Positions 42,356-53,421 of a stretch of 64,000 nucleotides of DNA are shown piece by piece (positions within the stretch are counted from its first letter, which is position 1; the number at the start of each line of letters is the position of its first letter). Origin of the DNA: Cupriavidus respiraculi (GTDB taxonomy: Bacteria > Pseudomonadota > Gammaproteobacteria > Burkholderiales > Burkholderiaceae). Below the pieces are notes generated by a model. It was not told the DNA's origin and made no database searches. It saw only the letters and a list, made by a program, of their open reading frames with translations. Made by a program: the position numbers and the translations under genes. The DNA lies in contig NZ_CAJZAH010000003.1 of the NCBI RefSeq assembly GCF_914271545.1, forward strand, positions 124,001 to 188,000, written 5' to 3'.

Positions 42356-44227
42356 TTACTTGGCCACGCTGCCCTTGCTGTCGGTATCCGGCTTCCAGAT
42401 CTGGCCGATCGCCACGCTCTGCAGCTTCTTCTTGCGGCCGTACCAGAGGTTGACGAGGCCGCGGTTGAAGAACACCGCCGAGAACATCGAGGTCAGGATG
42501 CCCAGGCAGTGCACGACCGCGAAGCCGCGCACCGGGCCCGAACCGAAGGCGAGCAGGGCCAGGCCGGCGATCAGCGTGGTGACGTTCGAATCGAGGATGG
42601 TCGCCCAGGCGCGATCGAAGCCGACGGCGATCGCCATCTGCGGCGACGCGCCGGCGCGCAGTTCCTCGCGGATACGCTCGTTGATCAGCACGTTGGCGTC
42701 GATGGCCATGCCCAGCACCAGCGCGATGGCCGCAATGCCCGGCAGCGTCAGCGTGGCCTGCAGCATCGACAGCACCGCGATCAGCAACAGCAGGTTGACG
42801 CCCAGCGCGACGACCGAGAACACGCCGAACAGCATGTAGTACAGCACCATGAAGATGGCGATGGCCGCGAAGCCGTAGGCCACCGAATCGAAGCCCTTCT
42901 CGATGTTGTCGGCACCGAGCGACGGACCGATGGTGCGTTCCTCGATGATCTCCATCGGCGCGGCCAGCGAGCCGGCGCGCAGCAGCAGCGCCAGGTCGTT
43001 GGCGGCTTCGGTGGAATAGGAGCCGGTGATCTGGAAGCTCGAGCCGAGTTCGGACTGGATCGTCGCCACGGTCAGCACTTCGCCCTTGCCCTTCTCGAAC
43101 AGCACCAGGCCCATCGGCTTGCCGATGTTCTCGCGCGAGACGTCGCGCAGCACGCGGCCGCCCTGGCCGTCGAGCTTGATATTGACCGATGGGCGCTGGT
43201 TCTGGTCGAAGCCGGCCGAGGCGCTCTCGATACGGTCGCCCGTGAAGATCACCTGCTTCTTCAGCACCACCGGGGCGCCGTTGCCGTGCAGGAACAGCTC
43301 GCTGCCGAACGGGATCGGATCGCCCTGGCGCGGGTTGCGCGGCGCGTCCGGGTCGGCCAGCCGCGCTTCCAGCGTGGCGGTACGGCCGATGATGTCCTTG
43401 GCCTTGGCGGTGTCCTGCACGCCGGGCAGTTGCACCACGATGCGGTCGGCACCTTGCTGCTGGATCACCGGTTCGGCCACGCCCAGTTCGTTTACGCGGT
43501 TGTGCAGCGTGGTGATGTTCTGCTTGACCGCCGCGTCCTGCACCGCGCGGCGCGCGGCCTCGGTGAAGACGCCCACGATGTTGTTGCCCTCGGCGCTGAA
43601 CGCCAGGTCGCGCAGATTGTCGGCCAGCAGGCCGCGGGCCTTGTCGGCCTCGTCGGGGTTGTTGAAGCGCACCGTCAGGCGGTTGCCGTCGCGGTCGATG
43701 CCGCCGTGGCGGATGTTCTTGTCACGCAGCAGGGTGCGGGCATCGCCGGCCAGGCTGTCCAGCTTCTTGTCGACCGCGCCCTTCATGTCGACCTGCAGCA
43801 GGAAGTGCACGCCGCCGCGCAGGTCCAGGCCCAGGTACATCGGCAGCGCGTGGATGGCGCTGAGCCATTTGGGCGAGCCCGACAGCAGGTTCAGGGCGAC
43901 CACATAGGCCGGATCGTTGGGATCGGGGTTGAGCGCGCGCGACAGCGCGTCCTTGGCCTTGAGCTGCTCGTCGGTGGTGCGGAACCGCGCCTTGACCGAG
44001 CCCGAGGCGCCGGACAGGTCGAAGAACACGCCGTCCGGCTGCAGGTTGTTCTGCGCCAGCACCTGTTCCACCTGCTGCTGCATCGCCAGGTCCACCTTGA
44101 CGGTGGCCTTGCCCGACGACACCTGCACGGCCGGCGCTTCGCCAAAGAAGTTCGGGATGGTATAGAGGACGCCGATGACAAGAGCCACCAGAATCACGAG
44201 GTATTTCCAAAGCGGATAGCGGTTCAT
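42356..44227 (-). CDS. secD: Protein translocase subunit SecD
   Basis: 623-residue SecD with six transmembrane segments and the large periplasmic P1 domain. Characteristic stretches are LPMYLGLDLRGGVHFLLQVD near the P1 start, NELGVAEPVIQQQG in P1, and LVLGMAIDANVLINERIREE in the fourth membrane segment, which holds the proton-coupling Asp. It sits 93 bp upstream of secF and 191 bp downstream of yajC. Confidence 0.97.
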   Translation of the reverse strand: MNRYPLWKYLVILVALVIGVLYTIPNFFGEAPAVQVSSGKATVKVDLAMQQQVEQVLAQNNLQPDGVFFDLSGASGSVKARFRTTDEQLKAKDALSRALNPDPNDPAYVVALNLLSGSPKWLSAIHALPMYLGLDLRGGVHFLLQVDMKGAVDKKLDSLAGDARTLLRDKNIRHGGIDRDGNRLTVRFNNPDEADKARGLLADNLRDLAFSAEGNNIVGVFTEAARRAVQDAAVKQNITTLHNRVNELGVAEPVIQQQGADRIVVQLPGVQDTAKAKDIIGRTATLEARLADPDAPRNPRQGDPIPFGSELFLHGNGAPVVLKKQVIFTGDRIESASAGFDQNQRPSVNIKLDGQGGRVLRDVSRENIGKPMGLVLFEKGKGEVLTVATIQSELGSSFQITGSYSTEAANDLALLLRAGSLAAPMEIIEERTIGPSLGADNIEKGFDSVAYGFAAIAIFMVLYYMLFGVFSVVALGVNLLLLIAVLSMLQATLTLPGIAAIALVLGMAIDANVLINERIREELRAGASPQMAIAVGFDRAWATILDSNVTTLIAGLALLAFGSGPVRGFAVVHCLGILTSMFSAVFFNRGLVNLWYGRKKKLQSVAIGQIWKPDTDSKGSVAK

Positions 44228-44418
44228 CGTTGGCCAGTCGTTCTACGGTCGGCGGGGCGGACGGCGGGCGTCGGCACAGGCGACCCGTTGGCAAACAGCC
44301 GCCTGACGTTGCCGGTCGGGCCGGGCAGTATCAGGCGGCTGCTGGGGCACGCGCTTGAGCGGCGTGCCGGAAAGGCTTGCCGGCGCCCGCCGGGAAGGGG
44401 TGGGCGCCGGGAGCGGGA

Positions 44419-44748
44419 TCAGAGCGACTTCAGCGAGCCCTTGGGGAGCACCGTGGTGACGGCGTTCTTTTGCACGGTGATTTCGGTGCCTTCGGCGATC
44501 TCGAGGGTCACGTATTGCTCGTTGACCTTCGTGACACGGCCCAGGATGCCGCCGGCGGTGACCACTTCGTCATTCTTGGCCAGTGCTTCGAGCATGGCCT
44601 TGGCTTCTTTCTGCCGCTTCATCTGCGGGCGGATCATGATGAACCACAGCACCGCGAACATCAGGATGATGGGCAGGAAACTCATCAGGCCGCCTGCCGC
44701 GCCGCCGGTGGCGCCAGCGGTCTGGGCGAATGCGTTCGAAATCAGCAC
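44419..44748 (-). CDS. yajC: Preprotein translocase accessory subunit YajC
   Basis: A 109-residue protein with one transmembrane helix (about residues 20-40, MSFLPIILMFAVLWFIMIRP), then the YajC signature KRQKEAKAMLEALAKNDEVVTAGGILGRV. YajC associates with SecDF and YidC. Standard position between tgt and secD. Confidence 0.96.
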   Translation of the reverse strand: MLISNAFAQTAGATGGAAGGLMSFLPIILMFAVLWFIMIRPQMKRQKEAKAMLEALAKNDEVVTAGGILGRVTKVNEQYVTLEIAEGTEITVQKNAVTTVLPKGSLKSL

Positions 44749-44917
44749 GTTGCTTCTCCGTCACTAAGTGTATTCAAGGAATCGGGCATTCTACCACCCG
44801 CATAGGCCCCGATTTGCGTGTCTGCGGCGCATTACGGGTTTGTAATGCTCGCGTTGTCAAGGGGGCGGGCATCGCGAGCGGACGGGCGCGCCACGCAGTC
44901 CGCGCGGCGCGCCCCGG

Positions 44918-46102
<1,185 letters not shown>

Positions 46103-47149
46103 TCAGTCCTGCGGCTGGCGGGTCAGCAGCATCGCGTCGCCATAGCTGAAGAAGCGATAGCGCTGGGCGACGGCATGCCGGTAGGCGGCGCGGATGGGCT
46201 CGATGCCGGCCAGCGCCGACACCAGCATCAGCAGGGTCGACTTGGGCAGATGGAAGTTGGTGATCAGCGCGTCGACCAGCCGGAAGCGGTAGCCGGGGGT
46301 GATAAAGATATCGGTGTCGCCGCTGCCGGCCGCCAGCGTGCCGTCGGCCGCCGCGGCGGATTCCAGCGCGCGCAGCGACGTCGTGCCGACCGCGATCACG
46401 CGTCCCCCGGCGGCGCGCGTTTCCCGCACGGCCTGGGCCAGTTCGTCGGAGATCGCGTACCACTCCGAATGCATCTTGTGCTCGGCCACGTTTTCCGTGC
46501 GCACCGGCTGGAACGTGCCCGCGCCCACGTGCAGCGTCAGGAACGCGCGGCGCACGCCCATGCCGTCCAGGCGCGCGAACAGCGCGTCGTCGAAATGCAG
46601 GCCCGCGGTGGGCGCGGCGACCGCGCCCGGGTTGCGCGCGTAGACGGTCTGGTAGCGCGACTCGTCGTAGGCGTCCGGATCGTGCTCGATATAGGGCGGC
46701 AGCGGCAGGCGGCCGAACCGCTCGATCAGGTCCAGCGCCGGTTCGGGAAAGCGCAGCGTGAAGAACTGGTCCACGCGCGGCCCGACCACCACGTCGAAGG
46801 CTTCGGCCAGCCGCAGCGTGCTGCCCTCGGGCGGCGTCTTGGAGGCGCGCACCTGCGCGAGCACGGTGCGTTCGTCCTGCACGCGCTCCACCAGCACCTC
46901 GATCTTGCCGCCGCTCGCCTTGTGGCCGAAGAAGCGCGCCTTGATCACCCGGGTGTCGTTGAAGACCAGCAGGTCGCCGGGGCGCAGATAGTCGACGATA
47001 TCGGTGAAGGCGCGGTCGATCAGGCGGGCCGCGCCGTCACTGTCATCGCGCTGGACTACCAGCAGGCGGCTCGCGCTGCGGTCGGGCAGGGCGGTCTGGG
47101 CGATCAGTTCGGGCGGCAGGGGAAAGTCGAAATCGGACAGCGTCAGCAT
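46103..47149 (-). CDS. queA: S-adenosylmethionine:tRNA ribosyltransferase-isomerase
   Basis: Transfers and isomerises the ribosyl group of SAM onto preQ1-tRNA to give epoxyqueuosine. The 348-residue form from ATG 47149 begins [15 protein letters not shown], the family start. The longer open frame upstream is only the strand opposite recG. Motifs include [31 protein letters not shown] and [17 protein letters not shown]. It heads queA-tgt-yajC-secD-secF and is divergent from recG. Confidence 0.96.
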   Translation of the reverse strand: MLTLSDFDFPLPPELIAQTALPDRSASRLLVVQRDDSDGAARLIDRAFTDIVDYLRPGDLLVFNDTRVIKARFFGHKASGGKIEVLVERVQDERTVLAQVRASKTPPEGSTLRLAEAFDVVVGPRVDQFFTLRFPEPALDLIERFGRLPLPPYIEHDPDAYDESRYQTVYARNPGAVAAPTAGLHFDDALFARLDGMGVRRAFLTLHVGAGTFQPVRTENVAEHKMHSEWYAISDELAQAVRETRAAGGRVIAVGTTSLRALESAAAADGTLAAGSGDTDIFITPGYRFRLVDALITNFHLPKSTLLMLVSALAGIEPIRAAYRHAVAQRYRFFSYGDAMLLTRQPQD

Positions 47150-47224
47150 GATGGCAAGGCGGGGGCCGGTGCCTGGCGTCCCTCGGGGCCCACCGGATGG
47201 CGGCTGGCGTGCGGGACACATGGG

Positions 47225-47249
47225 TACAATCGGCGAATCCGATATTGTA
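47225..47249. promoter_or_regulatory. Candidate divergent -10 elements, queA and recG
   Basis: TACAAT at 47225-47230 faces recG on plus, and a second TACAAT (minus strand, 47249-47244) faces queA. The two are only 13 bases apart, so the polymerases could compete. The -35 elements are weak on both sides. Confidence 0.4.
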
Positions 47250-47357
47250 AGGCTTGGCAGCAAACCGCCGCCTCGCCCACAATGGCGCCCCGTACGCGGC
47301 CTCTCGTGCCGCCTCGCGCCATCTTCTTTGCGCAGCCTTGCGCCGATCGCCGCCTCG

Positions 47358-49595
47358 ATGCCAGGAACCGTTTCCGACAGCAGTCCCGCCCTCGTCCACG
47401 CCGAACCGGCCGCACCGGCCGGCGCCTCCGCGGGCGCCACGTCCGCCAAGGCGGCGGGCAAGGACAAGGCGGGCAAGACGGCCAAGGCGGCGGGCAAGCC
47501 GGCCGGCAAGGCCACCACGGCCGCGGCGCGGCTGGCCAAGATGGGACTGCGGCGCGATGTCGACCTGGTCCTGCACCTGCCGCTGCGCTACGAGGACGAA
47601 ACCAGCCTGCTCACCATCGCCGAGGCCATCTCGCGGGCGGGCTTGGGACTGTCGGCCCAGGTCGAGGGCGAGGTCATCGCCAACGAGGTGGCCTTCCGCC
47701 CGCGCCGCCAGCTGGTGGTAAGAATTGCCGACGGCACGGGGGAACTGACGCTGCGCTTCCTGAACTTCTACGGCAGCCAGACCAAGCAGATGGCCGAGGG
47801 CGTGCGCCTGCGCGTGCGCGGCGAGGTGCGCGGCGGCTTCTTCGGCGCCGAGATGGTCCATCCCACCGTGCGCCCGGTGATGCCGGACGAACCACTGCCC
47901 GATCGCCTGACGCCGGTCTATCCCGCCACGGCGGGCATCTCGCAGGCCTATTTGCGCAAGGCCATCGCCGGCGCGCTGTCGCGCACGCCGCTGCCGGAAA
48001 CGCTGCCGCGCGCGGTGCTCGAAGGCCCGGCCGCGGCGTTGAAGCTGCATCCGCTGGGCGATTGCCTGCGGCTGTTGCACACGCCTCCTCAGCAGATCGA
48101 CGAGGCGGCGCTGGCCGAGCGTTCGCATCCCGCCTGGCAGCGCGTCAAGTTCGACGAACTGCTGGCACAGCAGCTGTCGCTCAAGCGCGCGCAGGCCGCG
48201 CGCCGCGACAAGAACGCACCGCCGATGCCGCGCCGCGCGGGCGGCCTCCTGGAGCGCTTCCGCGCCGCGCTGCCCTTCGCGCTGACCGGCGCGCAGCGCC
48301 GCGTGGTCGAGGAAATCGCTGCCGACATGGCCGCGCCGCATCCGATGCATCGCCTGCTGCAGGGCGACGTGGGCAGCGGCAAGACCATCGTCGCGGCGCT
48401 GGCGGCCTGCCAGGCCATCGACGCGGGCTTCCAGGCGGCGCTGATGGCGCCCACCGAAATCCTCGCCGAGCAGCACTACCGCAAGCTCTCGGCATGGCTG
48501 GAGCCGCTGGGCGTGCCGGTGGTGTGGCTGGCCGGCAGCCTCAAGGCGCGCGAGAAGCGCGAAGCGGTGGCCAAGGTGGAGTCGGGCGAGGCGCAGCTGG
48601 CCATCGGCACCCATGCGCTGATCCAGGACACCGTGCGCTTCGCCCGGCTCGGCCTGTCGGTGGTGGACGAGCAGCACCGCTTCGGCGTGGCCCAGCGGCT
48701 CGCGCTGCGCGGCAAGGCCGAGGGATCGGGCGAGGGCGCCGGGCGCGAGCCGGCGGCCCCGGGTGCCGACACGGTGCCCCATCAGCTGATGATGTCCGCC
48801 ACGCCCATCCCGCGCACGCTGGCGATGACGTACTACGCCGACCTGGACGTGTCCGTCATCGACGAACTGCCGCCGGGCCGCAGCCCCGTCGTCACGCGGC
48901 TGGTCAACGATGCGCGCCGCGACGAGGTGATCGCGCGCGTGCACCACGCGGCCGAACAGGGCCGGCAGGTCTACTGGGTTTGTCCGCTGATCGAGGAAAG
49001 CGAGGCCCTGCAGCTGCAGACCGCCATGGAGACCTACGAGACGCTGGTCGCGGCGCTGCCGGATCTGCGTGTGGGACTCGTGCACGGGCGGCTGCCGCCG
49101 GCGGAAAAGGCCGCGGTGATGGAGGCTTTCACCGCGAACCGGCTGCATGTGCTGGTGGCCACTACGGTGATCGAGGTCGGCGTGGACGTGCCCAACGCCT
49201 CGCTGATGGTGATCGAGCACGCCGAGCGCTTCGGCCTGGCGCAACTGCACCAGTTGCGCGGACGCGTGGGGCGGGGCAGCGCCGAGTCGGTGTGCCTGCT
49301 GATGTACCAGGCGCCGCTGTCGCCCACCGCCAAGGAGCGGCTGGCGACGATGCGAGAGACGACCGACGGCTTCGAGATCGCCCGGCGCGACCTGCAGATC
49401 CGCGGGCCGGGCGAGTTCCTGGGCGCACGCCAGTCGGGCGAGGCCATGCTGCGCTTTGCCGATCTGGAGACCGACGCCTGGCTGGTGGACCATGCGCAGC
49501 AGGCGGCCGAACTGATGCTGGCGCGGTTTCCCGAGGCGGTGGAGGCGCACCTGTCGCGCTGGCTTGGCGGACGCGAGCATTTTCTCAAGGCGTGA
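47358..49595 (+). CDS. recG: ATP-dependent DNA helicase RecG
   Basis: Superfamily 2 helicase that regresses stalled forks and processes branched DNA. From ATG 47358 it has 745 residues. The first 55 or so are an Ala/Lys-rich tract with AKAAGK-like repeats instead of the usual HhH-like start. The wedge domain begins near [14 protein letters not shown]. Helicase motifs are normal: Walker A GDVGSGKT (about residue 336), [23 protein letters not shown] and QLRGRVGRG. An upstream ATG (47220) is in frame but less likely. oxyR follows 151 bp later, the known recG-oxyR order of Burkholderia. Confidence 0.95.
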   Translation: MPGTVSDSSPALVHAEPAAPAGASAGATSAKAAGKDKAGKTAKAAGKPAGKATTAAARLAKMGLRRDVDLVLHLPLRYEDETSLLTIAEAISRAGLGLSAQVEGEVIANEVAFRPRRQLVVRIADGTGELTLRFLNFYGSQTKQMAEGVRLRVRGEVRGGFFGAEMVHPTVRPVMPDEPLPDRLTPVYPATAGISQAYLRKAIAGALSRTPLPETLPRAVLEGPAAALKLHPLGDCLRLLHTPPQQIDEAALAERSHPAWQRVKFDELLAQQLSLKRAQAARRDKNAPPMPRRAGGLLERFRAALPFALTGAQRRVVEEIAADMAAPHPMHRLLQGDVGSGKTIVAALAACQAIDAGFQAALMAPTEILAEQHYRKLSAWLEPLGVPVVWLAGSLKAREKREAVAKVESGEAQLAIGTHALIQDTVRFARLGLSVVDEQHRFGVAQRLALRGKAEGSGEGAGREPAAPGADTVPHQLMMSATPIPRTLAMTYYADLDVSVIDELPPGRSPVVTRLVNDARRDEVIARVHHAAEQGRQVYWVCPLIEESEALQLQTAMETYETLVAALPDLRVGLVHGRLPPAEKAAVMEAFTANRLHVLVATTVIEVGVDVPNASLMVIEHAERFGLAQLHQLRGRVGRGSAESVCLLMYQAPLSPTAKERLATMRETTDGFEIARRDLQIRGPGEFLGARQSGEAMLRFADLETDAWLVDHAQQAAELMLARFPEAVEAHLSRWLGGREHFLKA

Positions 49596-49746
49596 ACGCC
49601 ACTTCCTGCCGCTGCGGAGTGCCGCGCACTACCCATTTGGCGGGAACCGGGACAGATCGCGGAATCGAAGCTAAAATCTATCGCCGGAACGAAAGCGATA
49701 AGTCCGGACCACCGCGTACCCTCGCACCCTTAAGCCCCATCTGCTC

Positions 49747-50694
49747 ATGACGCTCACCGAACTCAAGTACATCGTCGCCGTTGCCCGCGAGCGCCATTTC
49801 GGCCGTGCCGCCGAAGCCTGCTTCGTGTCGCAGCCGACGCTGTCGGTGGCGATCAAGAAGCTGGAAGACGAGCTGAACGTGCAGATCTTCGAGCGCGGCA
49901 CGTCGGAAGTCTCGGTGACAGCCGTGGGCGAGCAGATCGTCGCACAGGCCCAGCGCGTGCTGGAGCAGACCATGGCGATCCGCGAGATCGCCAAGCAGGG
50001 CAAGGATCCGCTCGCGGGCCCGCTGCGCGTCGGCGTGATTTACACCATCGGGCCGTATCTGCTGCCGTCGCTGGTCAAGGAAATGATCCAGTCGGTCCCG
50101 CAGATGCCGCTGATGCTGCAGGAGAACTACACCGCCAAGCTGATCGAGCTGCTCAAGCAGGGCGAGATCGACTGCGCCATCATGGCCGAGCCGTTTCCCG
50201 ACTCGGGGCTGACCGTGCGGCCGCTGTACGACGAACCGTTCGTGGTCGCGGTGCCGCGCGGACACCAGCTCGAGGCCGCCGCCAACGTCTCGCCGGACGA
50301 ACTGAAGCTGCAGACCATGCTGCTGCTCGGCAGCGGCCACTGCTTCCGCGATCATGTGATCGGCGTCTGCCCGGAGCTCTCGCGCTTTTCGCAGGCGGCC
50401 GACGGCATCCAGAAGACGTTCGAGGGCTCGTCGCTGGAGACGATCCGCCATATGGTCGCCAGCGGCGTGGGCGTGACCGTGCTGCCCCGCACCTCGGTGC
50501 CGGACATGCATCCGAAGAACGATCTTCTGGCCTATGTGCCCTTCGCCGAGCCGGTGCCCGACCGGCGCGTGGTACTGGCCTGGCGCAAGAGCTTTACGCG
50601 CCTGCCGGCCATGGACGCGCTGTGCCGCGCCATCGCGGCGTGCGATCTGCCCGGCGTGCGGCGGCTCGATTCGGCGCTGGCCGAAGCGGCCTGA
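49747..50694 (+). CDS. oxyR: Hydrogen peroxide-inducible regulator OxyR
   Basis: A LysR-type peroxide sensor. The 315 residues start TLTELKYIVAVARERHFGRAAEACFVSQPTLS. The redox pair is intact and at the canonical positions, Cys199 in GSGHCFRDHV and Cys208 in GVCPELSRF, which form a disulfide on oxidation. Downstream lie katA and dps, two classical OxyR targets, so the local block is a compact peroxide-defence unit. Confidence 0.97.
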   Translation: MTLTELKYIVAVARERHFGRAAEACFVSQPTLSVAIKKLEDELNVQIFERGTSEVSVTAVGEQIVAQAQRVLEQTMAIREIAKQGKDPLAGPLRVGVIYTIGPYLLPSLVKEMIQSVPQMPLMLQENYTAKLIELLKQGEIDCAIMAEPFPDSGLTVRPLYDEPFVVAVPRGHQLEAAANVSPDELKLQTMLLLGSGHCFRDHVIGVCPELSRFSQAADGIQKTFEGSSLETIRHMVASGVGVTVLPRTSVPDMHPKNDLLAYVPFAEPVPDRRVVLAWRKSFTRLPAMDALCRAIAACDLPGVRRLDSALAEAA

Positions 50695-50756
50695 ATCCGG
50701 CCTGCGGGCTGGCGTCCGCCCAATCCCACCGTGGCCGGCTATTGCCGGCCATTGTT

Positions 50757-50820
50757 TTGGCCTATTTCATAGTTAGAAATAATCAAGTTCACGGATCGAT
50801 AGTCGTTAATTAGACTTCCT
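50757..50820 (+). promoter_or_regulatory. AT-rich control region between oxyR and the katA unit
   Basis: This stretch is markedly AT-rich against its surroundings. It contains two ATAG tetramers (50769-50772 and 50799-50802), the second followed after 7 bases by TTAG. OxyR sites are built from ATAG-N7-CTAT units, but the spacing here (30 rather than 22) does not fit the full motif, so OxyR binding is only suggested by position. Confidence 0.4.
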
Positions 50821-50861
50821 ACATCGACGCGGTGTGCGTCAGTCGCCCCAAGGAGTCAGGC

Positions 50862-50960
50862 ATGAACGGCCATCTTTCCCTCCCCTCGCTGAGCAGCCAT
50901 CTGCGCGACCTCGGGCGGAATCTGGCCGACTGCCTCGCCTGCTACGCCAACGTCCACTGA
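50862..50960 (+). CDS. 32-residue CxxC microprotein upstream of katA
   Basis: A short frame encoding 32 residues, with a strong Shine-Dalgarno (AAGGAG, 8 bases before ATG), in the leader of katA and 45 bases before its start. It is an amphipathic-looking peptide with three His and a Cys-x-x-Cys near the C-terminus (Cys24 and Cys27, in ADCLACYANVH). I do not recognise a family. It could be a regulatory leader peptide, a small redox or metal-binding partner of the catalase, or chance; the ribosome site and compact placement argue against chance. Confidence 0.55.
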   Translation: MNGHLSLPSLSSHLRDLGRNLADCLACYANVH

Positions 50961-51005
50961 CGCACCGCACCGCTTCGCCCGGACAACCACAAAAGAGAGG
51001 TCACG

Positions 51006-52457
51006 ATGAGCAGCAACGACAGCAAGGACATCCTCACCACCGCCGCCGGCGCCCCGGTCGCCGACAACCAGAATTCGCTGACCGCCGGCCCGCGCGGACC
51101 CATGCTGCTGCAGGACGTGTGGTTCCTCGAAAAGCTCGCCCACTTCGACCGCGAGGTCATCCCCGAGCGGCGCGTGCATGCCAAGGGCTCGGGCGCCTTC
51201 GGCACCTTCACGGTGACCGACGACATCACCCGCTACACCAAGGCCTCGATCTTCGCCCAGGTCGGCAAGCAGACCCCGCTGTTCCTGCGCTTCTCCACCG
51301 TCGCCGGCGAGCGCGGCGCGGCCGACGCCGAACGCGACGTGCGCGGCTTCTCGGTCAAGTTCTACACCGACGAGGGCAACTGGGACGTGGTGGGCAACAA
51401 CACCCCGGTGTTCTTCGTGCGCGACCCGCTCAAGTTCCCCGACTTCATCCACACCCAGAAGCGCAACCCGCGCACCAACCTGCGCGACCCCATCGCCGTG
51501 TGGGACTTCTGGTCGCGCCATCCCGAATCGCTGCACCAGGTCACCATCCTGATGAGCGACCGGGGCGTGCCGCAGAACTACCGCCAGATGCACGGCTTCG
51601 GCTCGCACACCTACTCGTTCATCAACGAGGCGGGCGAGCGCTTCTGGGTCAAGTTCCACTTCAAGTCGATGCAGGGCATCGCCAACTGGACCAACGAGGA
51701 AGCGGCCGCGGTGGTGGCCAGCGACCGCGAGAGCGCGCAGCGCGACCTGTACGAGAACATCGAGCGCGGCAATTTCCCGCGCTGGAAGCTGCGCGTGCAG
51801 ATCATGCCCGAGGCCGACGCGGCCACCTACCGCATCAACCCGTTCGACCTGACCAAGGTCTGGCCGCACAAGGACTACCCGCTGATCGATGTGGGCGTGC
51901 TGGAGCTGAACCGCAATCCGGACAACTACTTCGCCGAGGTCGAGCAGGCCGCGCTGAACCCGTCCAACGTGGTGCCGGGCATCGGCTTCTCGCCGGACCG
52001 GATGCTGCAGGGGCGCCTGTTCTCGTACGGCGACGCGCAGCGCTACCGGCTGGGGGTGAACCACCACCAGATTCCGGTCAACGCGCCCAAGTGCCCGTTC
52101 CACAACAGTTTCCACCGCGACGGCGCGATGCGGGTCGACGGCAACCAGGGCAGCAAGCTGAACTACGTGCCCAACCGGCTGGGCGCCTATGGCGCCAGCG
52201 CGCGGGCGAGCGAGCCGCCGCTGGCCGTCGGCGACCAGGCCGACCGCTTCGACCATCGCGAGGACGGGGACTACTACAGCCAGCCCGGCGCGCTGTTCCG
52301 CCTGTTCGACGAAGGCCAGCGCGAGCGTCTGTTCGGCAATATCGCCGCGGCGATGCAGGGCGTGCCGATGGAGATCGTCAGCGTGCAACTCGAGCACTTC
52401 CGCAAGGCGGATCCGGCCTATGGCGAAGGGGTTGAGCGAGCGCTTAAACTGAAGTAA
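51006..52457 (+). CDS. katA: Monofunctional haem catalase
   Basis: Splits hydrogen peroxide to water and oxygen. 483 residues, typical of small-subunit catalases. The distal His58 is in [13 protein letters not shown], the distal Asn in [20 protein letters not shown], and the proximal haem ligand Tyr341 in [12 protein letters not shown]. It has no signal peptide, so it is cytosolic. The AAGAGAGG ribosome site is close. Position behind oxyR implies peroxide induction. Confidence 0.97.
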   Translation: MSSNDSKDILTTAAGAPVADNQNSLTAGPRGPMLLQDVWFLEKLAHFDREVIPERRVHAKGSGAFGTFTVTDDITRYTKASIFAQVGKQTPLFLRFSTVAGERGAADAERDVRGFSVKFYTDEGNWDVVGNNTPVFFVRDPLKFPDFIHTQKRNPRTNLRDPIAVWDFWSRHPESLHQVTILMSDRGVPQNYRQMHGFGSHTYSFINEAGERFWVKFHFKSMQGIANWTNEEAAAVVASDRESAQRDLYENIERGNFPRWKLRVQIMPEADAATYRINPFDLTKVWPHKDYPLIDVGVLELNRNPDNYFAEVEQAALNPSNVVPGIGFSPDRMLQGRLFSYGDAQRYRLGVNHHQIPVNAPKCPFHNSFHRDGAMRVDGNQGSKLNYVPNRLGAYGASARASEPPLAVGDQADRFDHREDGDYYSQPGALFRLFDEGQRERLFGNIAAAMQGVPMEIVSVQLEHFRKADPAYGEGVERALKLK

Positions 52458-52533
52458 TCAGCCGGCCGCCGGCCATCCGTGCTACAAGGTGGTCGGGCGG
52501 CCGGCAAGCGGCAACCGTCATCGGGAGACCATC

Positions 52534-52728
52534 ATGACCATGCTCCAATTGTTTGTCAGCGAGTGGAAACAGCTGCGGCGCGACGCACGCGAGAAGCGTC
52601 CCGCCAGCGAGGCCACGCGCCTGAGGCACAAGCTGTGGCGCAAGGAGGTCGGTCTCGCGGTGGTGGCGCTGGGCGCGATCGCCATGTTTGTGCACGCGGC
52701 GCGCGGTTTGTCGGGGCTCGTGGGGTGA
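52534..52728 (+). CDS. Small single-pass membrane protein
   Basis: A 64-residue protein: a polar, strongly basic N-terminal half (WKQLRRDAREKRPASEATRLR) and one hydrophobic helix (EVGLAVVALGAIAMFVHAARGL), so probably an inner-membrane protein with cytosolic basic head. GGGAGA precedes the ATG at 52534. Not recognised. It lies between katA and dps, which suggests a peroxide-response role or simply the same transcript. Confidence 0.6.
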   Translation: MTMLQLFVSEWKQLRRDAREKRPASEATRLRHKLWRKEVGLAVVALGAIAMFVHAARGLSGLVG

Positions 52729-52838
52729 TGCCATAATGTGAGCGCTATGCCGCACCGCGCCCGGCCCGGCCGGCGCGCAGCGGGGCGGCTTTGCTTTCTA
52801 CCCGGGCATTGGCCCCACCAGAACGGAGCGTATCTACC

Positions 52839-53324
52839 ATGGCAAAGAAGAACGAGATGGTCGTGAACATCGGCATCAACGACAAGGATCGCAAGAAGAT
52901 CGCGGAGGGCCTGTCCAAGCTGCTCGCCGATACCTACACCCTCTATCTCAAGACCCATAACTTCCACTGGAACGTGACGGGCCCGATGTTCAACACGCTG
53001 CACACCATGTTCGAGACGCAGTACACCGAACTGGCCCTGGCGGTGGACTCGATCGCCGAACGCATCCGCGCGCTGGGCTACCCGGCGCCGGGCACCTACG
53101 CCGAATACGCGCGCCTGTCGTCGATCAAGGAAGAAGAGGGCGTGCCCGAGGCGACCGAGATGATCCGCAAGCTGGTGGAAGGGCAGGAAGCCGTGGTGCG
53201 CACCGCCCGTTCGCTGTTCCCGGCCATCGACGCCGCCGGCGACGAGCCGTCCGCCGACCTGCTGACGCAACGCATGCAGACGCACGAAAAGACCGCCTGG
53301 ATGCTGCGCTCGCTGCTGGCCTGA
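52839..53324 (+). CDS. dps: DNA-binding ferritin-like protein Dps
   Basis: Dodecameric mini-ferritin that oxidises and stores iron using peroxide and shields DNA in starvation. The 161-residue chain has the ferroxidase residues in [13 protein letters not shown] and [16 protein letters not shown]. The ATG at 52839 gives a short Lys-containing N-terminus (MAKKNEM), used for DNA contact in many Dps. It follows katA in the OxyR block and has its own terminator. Confidence 0.96.
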   Translation: MAKKNEMVVNIGINDKDRKKIAEGLSKLLADTYTLYLKTHNFHWNVTGPMFNTLHTMFETQYTELALAVDSIAERIRALGYPAPGTYAEYARLSSIKEEEGVPEATEMIRKLVEGQEAVVRTARSLFPAIDAAGDEPSADLLTQRMQTHEKTAWMLRSLLA

Positions 53325-53362
53325 TCCCCGCTCGAAGTTGGCCGCCCCGCGCGGCCGATCCG

Positions 53363-53399
53363 ACGCGCCGCGTCCCTCGGGACTGCGGCGCGTTTGTCT
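53363..53399 (+). terminator. Rho-independent terminator after dps
   Basis: Stem ACGCGCCGC-GTCCC pairs with GGGAC-GCGGCGCGT (one bulged T, loop TC) and is followed by TTTGTCTTT. It lies 39 bases after the dps stop and ends just before ubiA. Confidence 0.85.
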
Positions 53400-53421
53400 T
53401 TCCGCCCCCCGACCGTCTTCC

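Noticed and set aside
50762-50813. Full OxyR consensus (four ATAG/CTAT units)
   Set aside because: Two ATAG units are 30 bases apart instead of 22 and the CTAT partners are missing, so only a tentative regulatory region is reported.
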